DNA from: JADLHS01 sp964553795
GTDB lineage: Bacteria > Verrucomicrobiota > Verrucomicrobiia > Limisphaerales > JADLHS01
DNA length: 7,451 nucleotides
NCBI GenBank assembly: GCA_964553795.1
Contig: CAZKMR010000145.1
Location: 1 to 7,451 of the forward strand
Direction: 5' to 3'
Position numbers and translations under genes: made by a program. This document shows, piece by piece, positions 7,143-7,451 of the stretch; position 1 is the stretch's first letter, and the number at the start of each line of letters is the position of its first letter. The notes beneath the pieces were generated by a model that searched no databases, was not told where the DNA came from, and saw only the letters and a list, made by a program, of their open reading frames with translations.

Positions 7143-7181
7143 CTGAGATGCCGAGTAAAAAAGACGTAAATCGGCACTCAG
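7143..7181 (+). other. rRNA leader hairpin 1
   Basis: CTGAG (7143-7147) plus TGCCGA (7149-7154) pair with TCGGCA (7171-7176) plus CTCAG (7177-7181). This is an 11-bp stem interrupted only by a bulged A at 7148, with a 16-nt A-rich loop. It is the strongest stem in the leader. Confidence 0.55.
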
Positions 7182-7212
7182 CTTTTTGTCCCCTAAATGA
7201 AGGGGCTAAAGC
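7181..7212 (+). other. rRNA leader hairpin 2
   Basis: GCTTT (7181-7185) pairs with AAAGC (7208-7212). Inside it CCCCT (7190-7194) pairs with AGGGG (7201-7205) around a six-base loop. It abuts hairpin 1, sharing base 7181, so the two may compete at the junction. Confidence 0.45.
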
Positions 7213-7235
7213 GAAGATTCGGATGGTGAAATTTT

Positions 7236-7249
7236 GAGTGGCAACGCTC
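7236..7249 (+). promoter_or_regulatory. boxB-like antitermination hairpin
   Basis: GAGTG (7236-7240) pairs with CGCTC (7245-7249), including one U-G pair, around the GNRA tetraloop GCAA. It stands two bases before boxA, the same boxB-boxA order known from rRNA leaders and lambda nut sites. Confidence 0.6.
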
Positions 7250-7251
7250 GC

Positions 7252-7264
7252 TGCTCTTTGAAAA
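7252..7264 (+). promoter_or_regulatory. boxA rRNA antitermination site
   Basis: TGCTCTTTGAAAA closely matches the bacterial rRNA boxA (E. coli TGCTCTTTAACAA), the RNA site bound by NusB-NusE to make rRNA transcription resistant to Rho. Its place ~120 bp before mature 16S is as expected. Confidence 0.8.
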
Positions 7265-7274
7265 TTGAATTGTG

Positions 7275-7316
7275 CGATAAGTGAGAGCCCATTCAGGCTC
7301 AGGTAGTTAGTTATCG
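7275..7316 (+). other. rRNA leader hairpin after boxA
   Basis: CGATAA (7275-7280) pairs with TTATCG (7311-7316). GAGCC (7285-7289) pairs with GGCTC (7296-7300) inside it. This is a two-part stem-loop in the position where E. coli has boxC, but it does not match the boxC sequence. Confidence 0.4.
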
Positions 7317-7339
7317 GAGTCTGGAGAGTTTTAAATTGC

Positions 7340-7370
7340 AATTCGTCCGATTAATCCTCGGACAAGAATT
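7340..7370 (+). other. Leader hairpin just upstream of mature 16S
   Basis: AATTC and GTCCGA (7340-7350) pair with TCGGAC (7358-7363) and GAATT (7366-7370), with two bulged A residues and a seven-base loop. It may be a processing signal. The usual 16S processing stem pairs with sequence after 16S, which is outside the window. Confidence 0.4.
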
Positions 7371-7383
7371 AAACTAACGTTTT

Positions 7384-7451
7384 TATACGGAGAGTTTGAT
7401 TCTGGCTCAGAACGAACGCTGGCGGCGTGGATAAGACATGCAAGTCGAACG
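7384..7451 (+). rRNA. rrs: 16S ribosomal RNA, 5' end only
   Basis: The universal 5' segment AGAGTTTGAT at 7391 (E. coli position 8) runs into TCTGGCTCAG, then AACGAACGCTGGCGGCG and GTGGATAAGACATGCAAG, to GTCGAACG at the window edge. Counting back seven bases puts the mature 5' end near 7384; the exact end is set by processing and is uncertain. The GTGGATAAGACATG variant is typical, as I remember it, of Verrucomicrobia, and is the best taxonomic evidence here. The rest of the gene and operon lies beyond the window. Confidence 0.97.

Larger units (their letters stand above)
6866..7383 (+). promoter_or_regulatory. rRNA operon promoter and leader region
   Basis: This 518-bp stretch between coaX and 16S rRNA has no credible gene and is more AT-rich than its neighbours. 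Its left part (6866-6990) has a short GCGC/GCGC hairpin at 6913-6925, T-runs at 6933-6939 and 6974-6978, and 6-bp arms TTCGCC (6946-6951) and GGCGAA (6982-6987). None makes a convincing coaX terminator. From ~6985 to 7017 it is very A-rich, like an UP element. After that come two candidate promoters, several leader hairpins, a boxB-boxA pair and a last hairpin just before the mature 16S end. Confidence 0.8.

Noticed and set aside
7265..7290. boxC element after boxA
   Set aside because: Position is right but the sequence does not match the E. coli boxC; only a hairpin can be supported.
6853..7341. 162-codon minus-strand open frame
   Set aside because: It is antisense to the rRNA leader, including boxA and hairpins; composition is that of AT-rich noncoding DNA.

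Overview
The window looks like chromosomal housekeeping sequence from a member of the Verrucomicrobia, probably the Pedosphaera/Limisphaerales side. The strongest taxonomic evidence is the first ~68 nt of a 16S rRNA gene at the right edge, which reads GTGGATAAGACATGCAAG where most bacteria have a GCCTAA- or CCTAA-type sequence. A Kdo-pathway gene (kdsD) implies a Gram-negative, LPS-type envelope. Clear Shine-Dalgarno sequences are missing before nearly every start, which also fits this group. These assignments come from sequence reading and memory of the families, not from a search.

Layout from left to right: (1) 1-1749, minus strand, a long flotillin/SPFH protein cut by the left edge. (2) 1750-2130, a gene-free stretch between divergent genes, containing hairpins and arrays of ~10-bp units. 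(3) 2131-3093, plus strand, trpS. (4) 3100-3160, a pair of inverted GNRA-capped hairpins (REP/BIME-like) between convergent genes. (5) 3167-3874, minus strand, an alpha/beta-hydrolase esterase. (6) 3959-4071, a chain of three hairpins with a 9-bp tandem repeat, just after the kdsD stop. (7) 4073-5044, minus strand, kdsD. (8) a divergent promoter region, then birA (5142-6122) and coaX (6119-6865) on the plus strand with an ATGA stop/start overlap. (9) 6866-7383, an rRNA promoter/leader region with candidate promoters, several hairpins and a boxB-boxA antitermination site. (10) 7384 to the edge, the 5' end of 16S rRNA.

birA and coaX form a two-gene cofactor operon: protein biotinylation and the first step of CoA synthesis. 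It lies directly upstream of an rRNA operon on the same strand. kdsD supplies arabinose 5-phosphate for Kdo, trpS charges tRNA-Trp, and the flotillin-like protein probably organises or protects the inner membrane. I see no mobile element, CRISPR array, tRNA or defence system, and no new multi-gene system. The most interesting parts are between the genes: structured repeat elements built on C(GNRA)G hairpins, helical-turn-spaced motif arrays, possible leaderless or near-leaderless starts, and a well-ordered rRNA leader.
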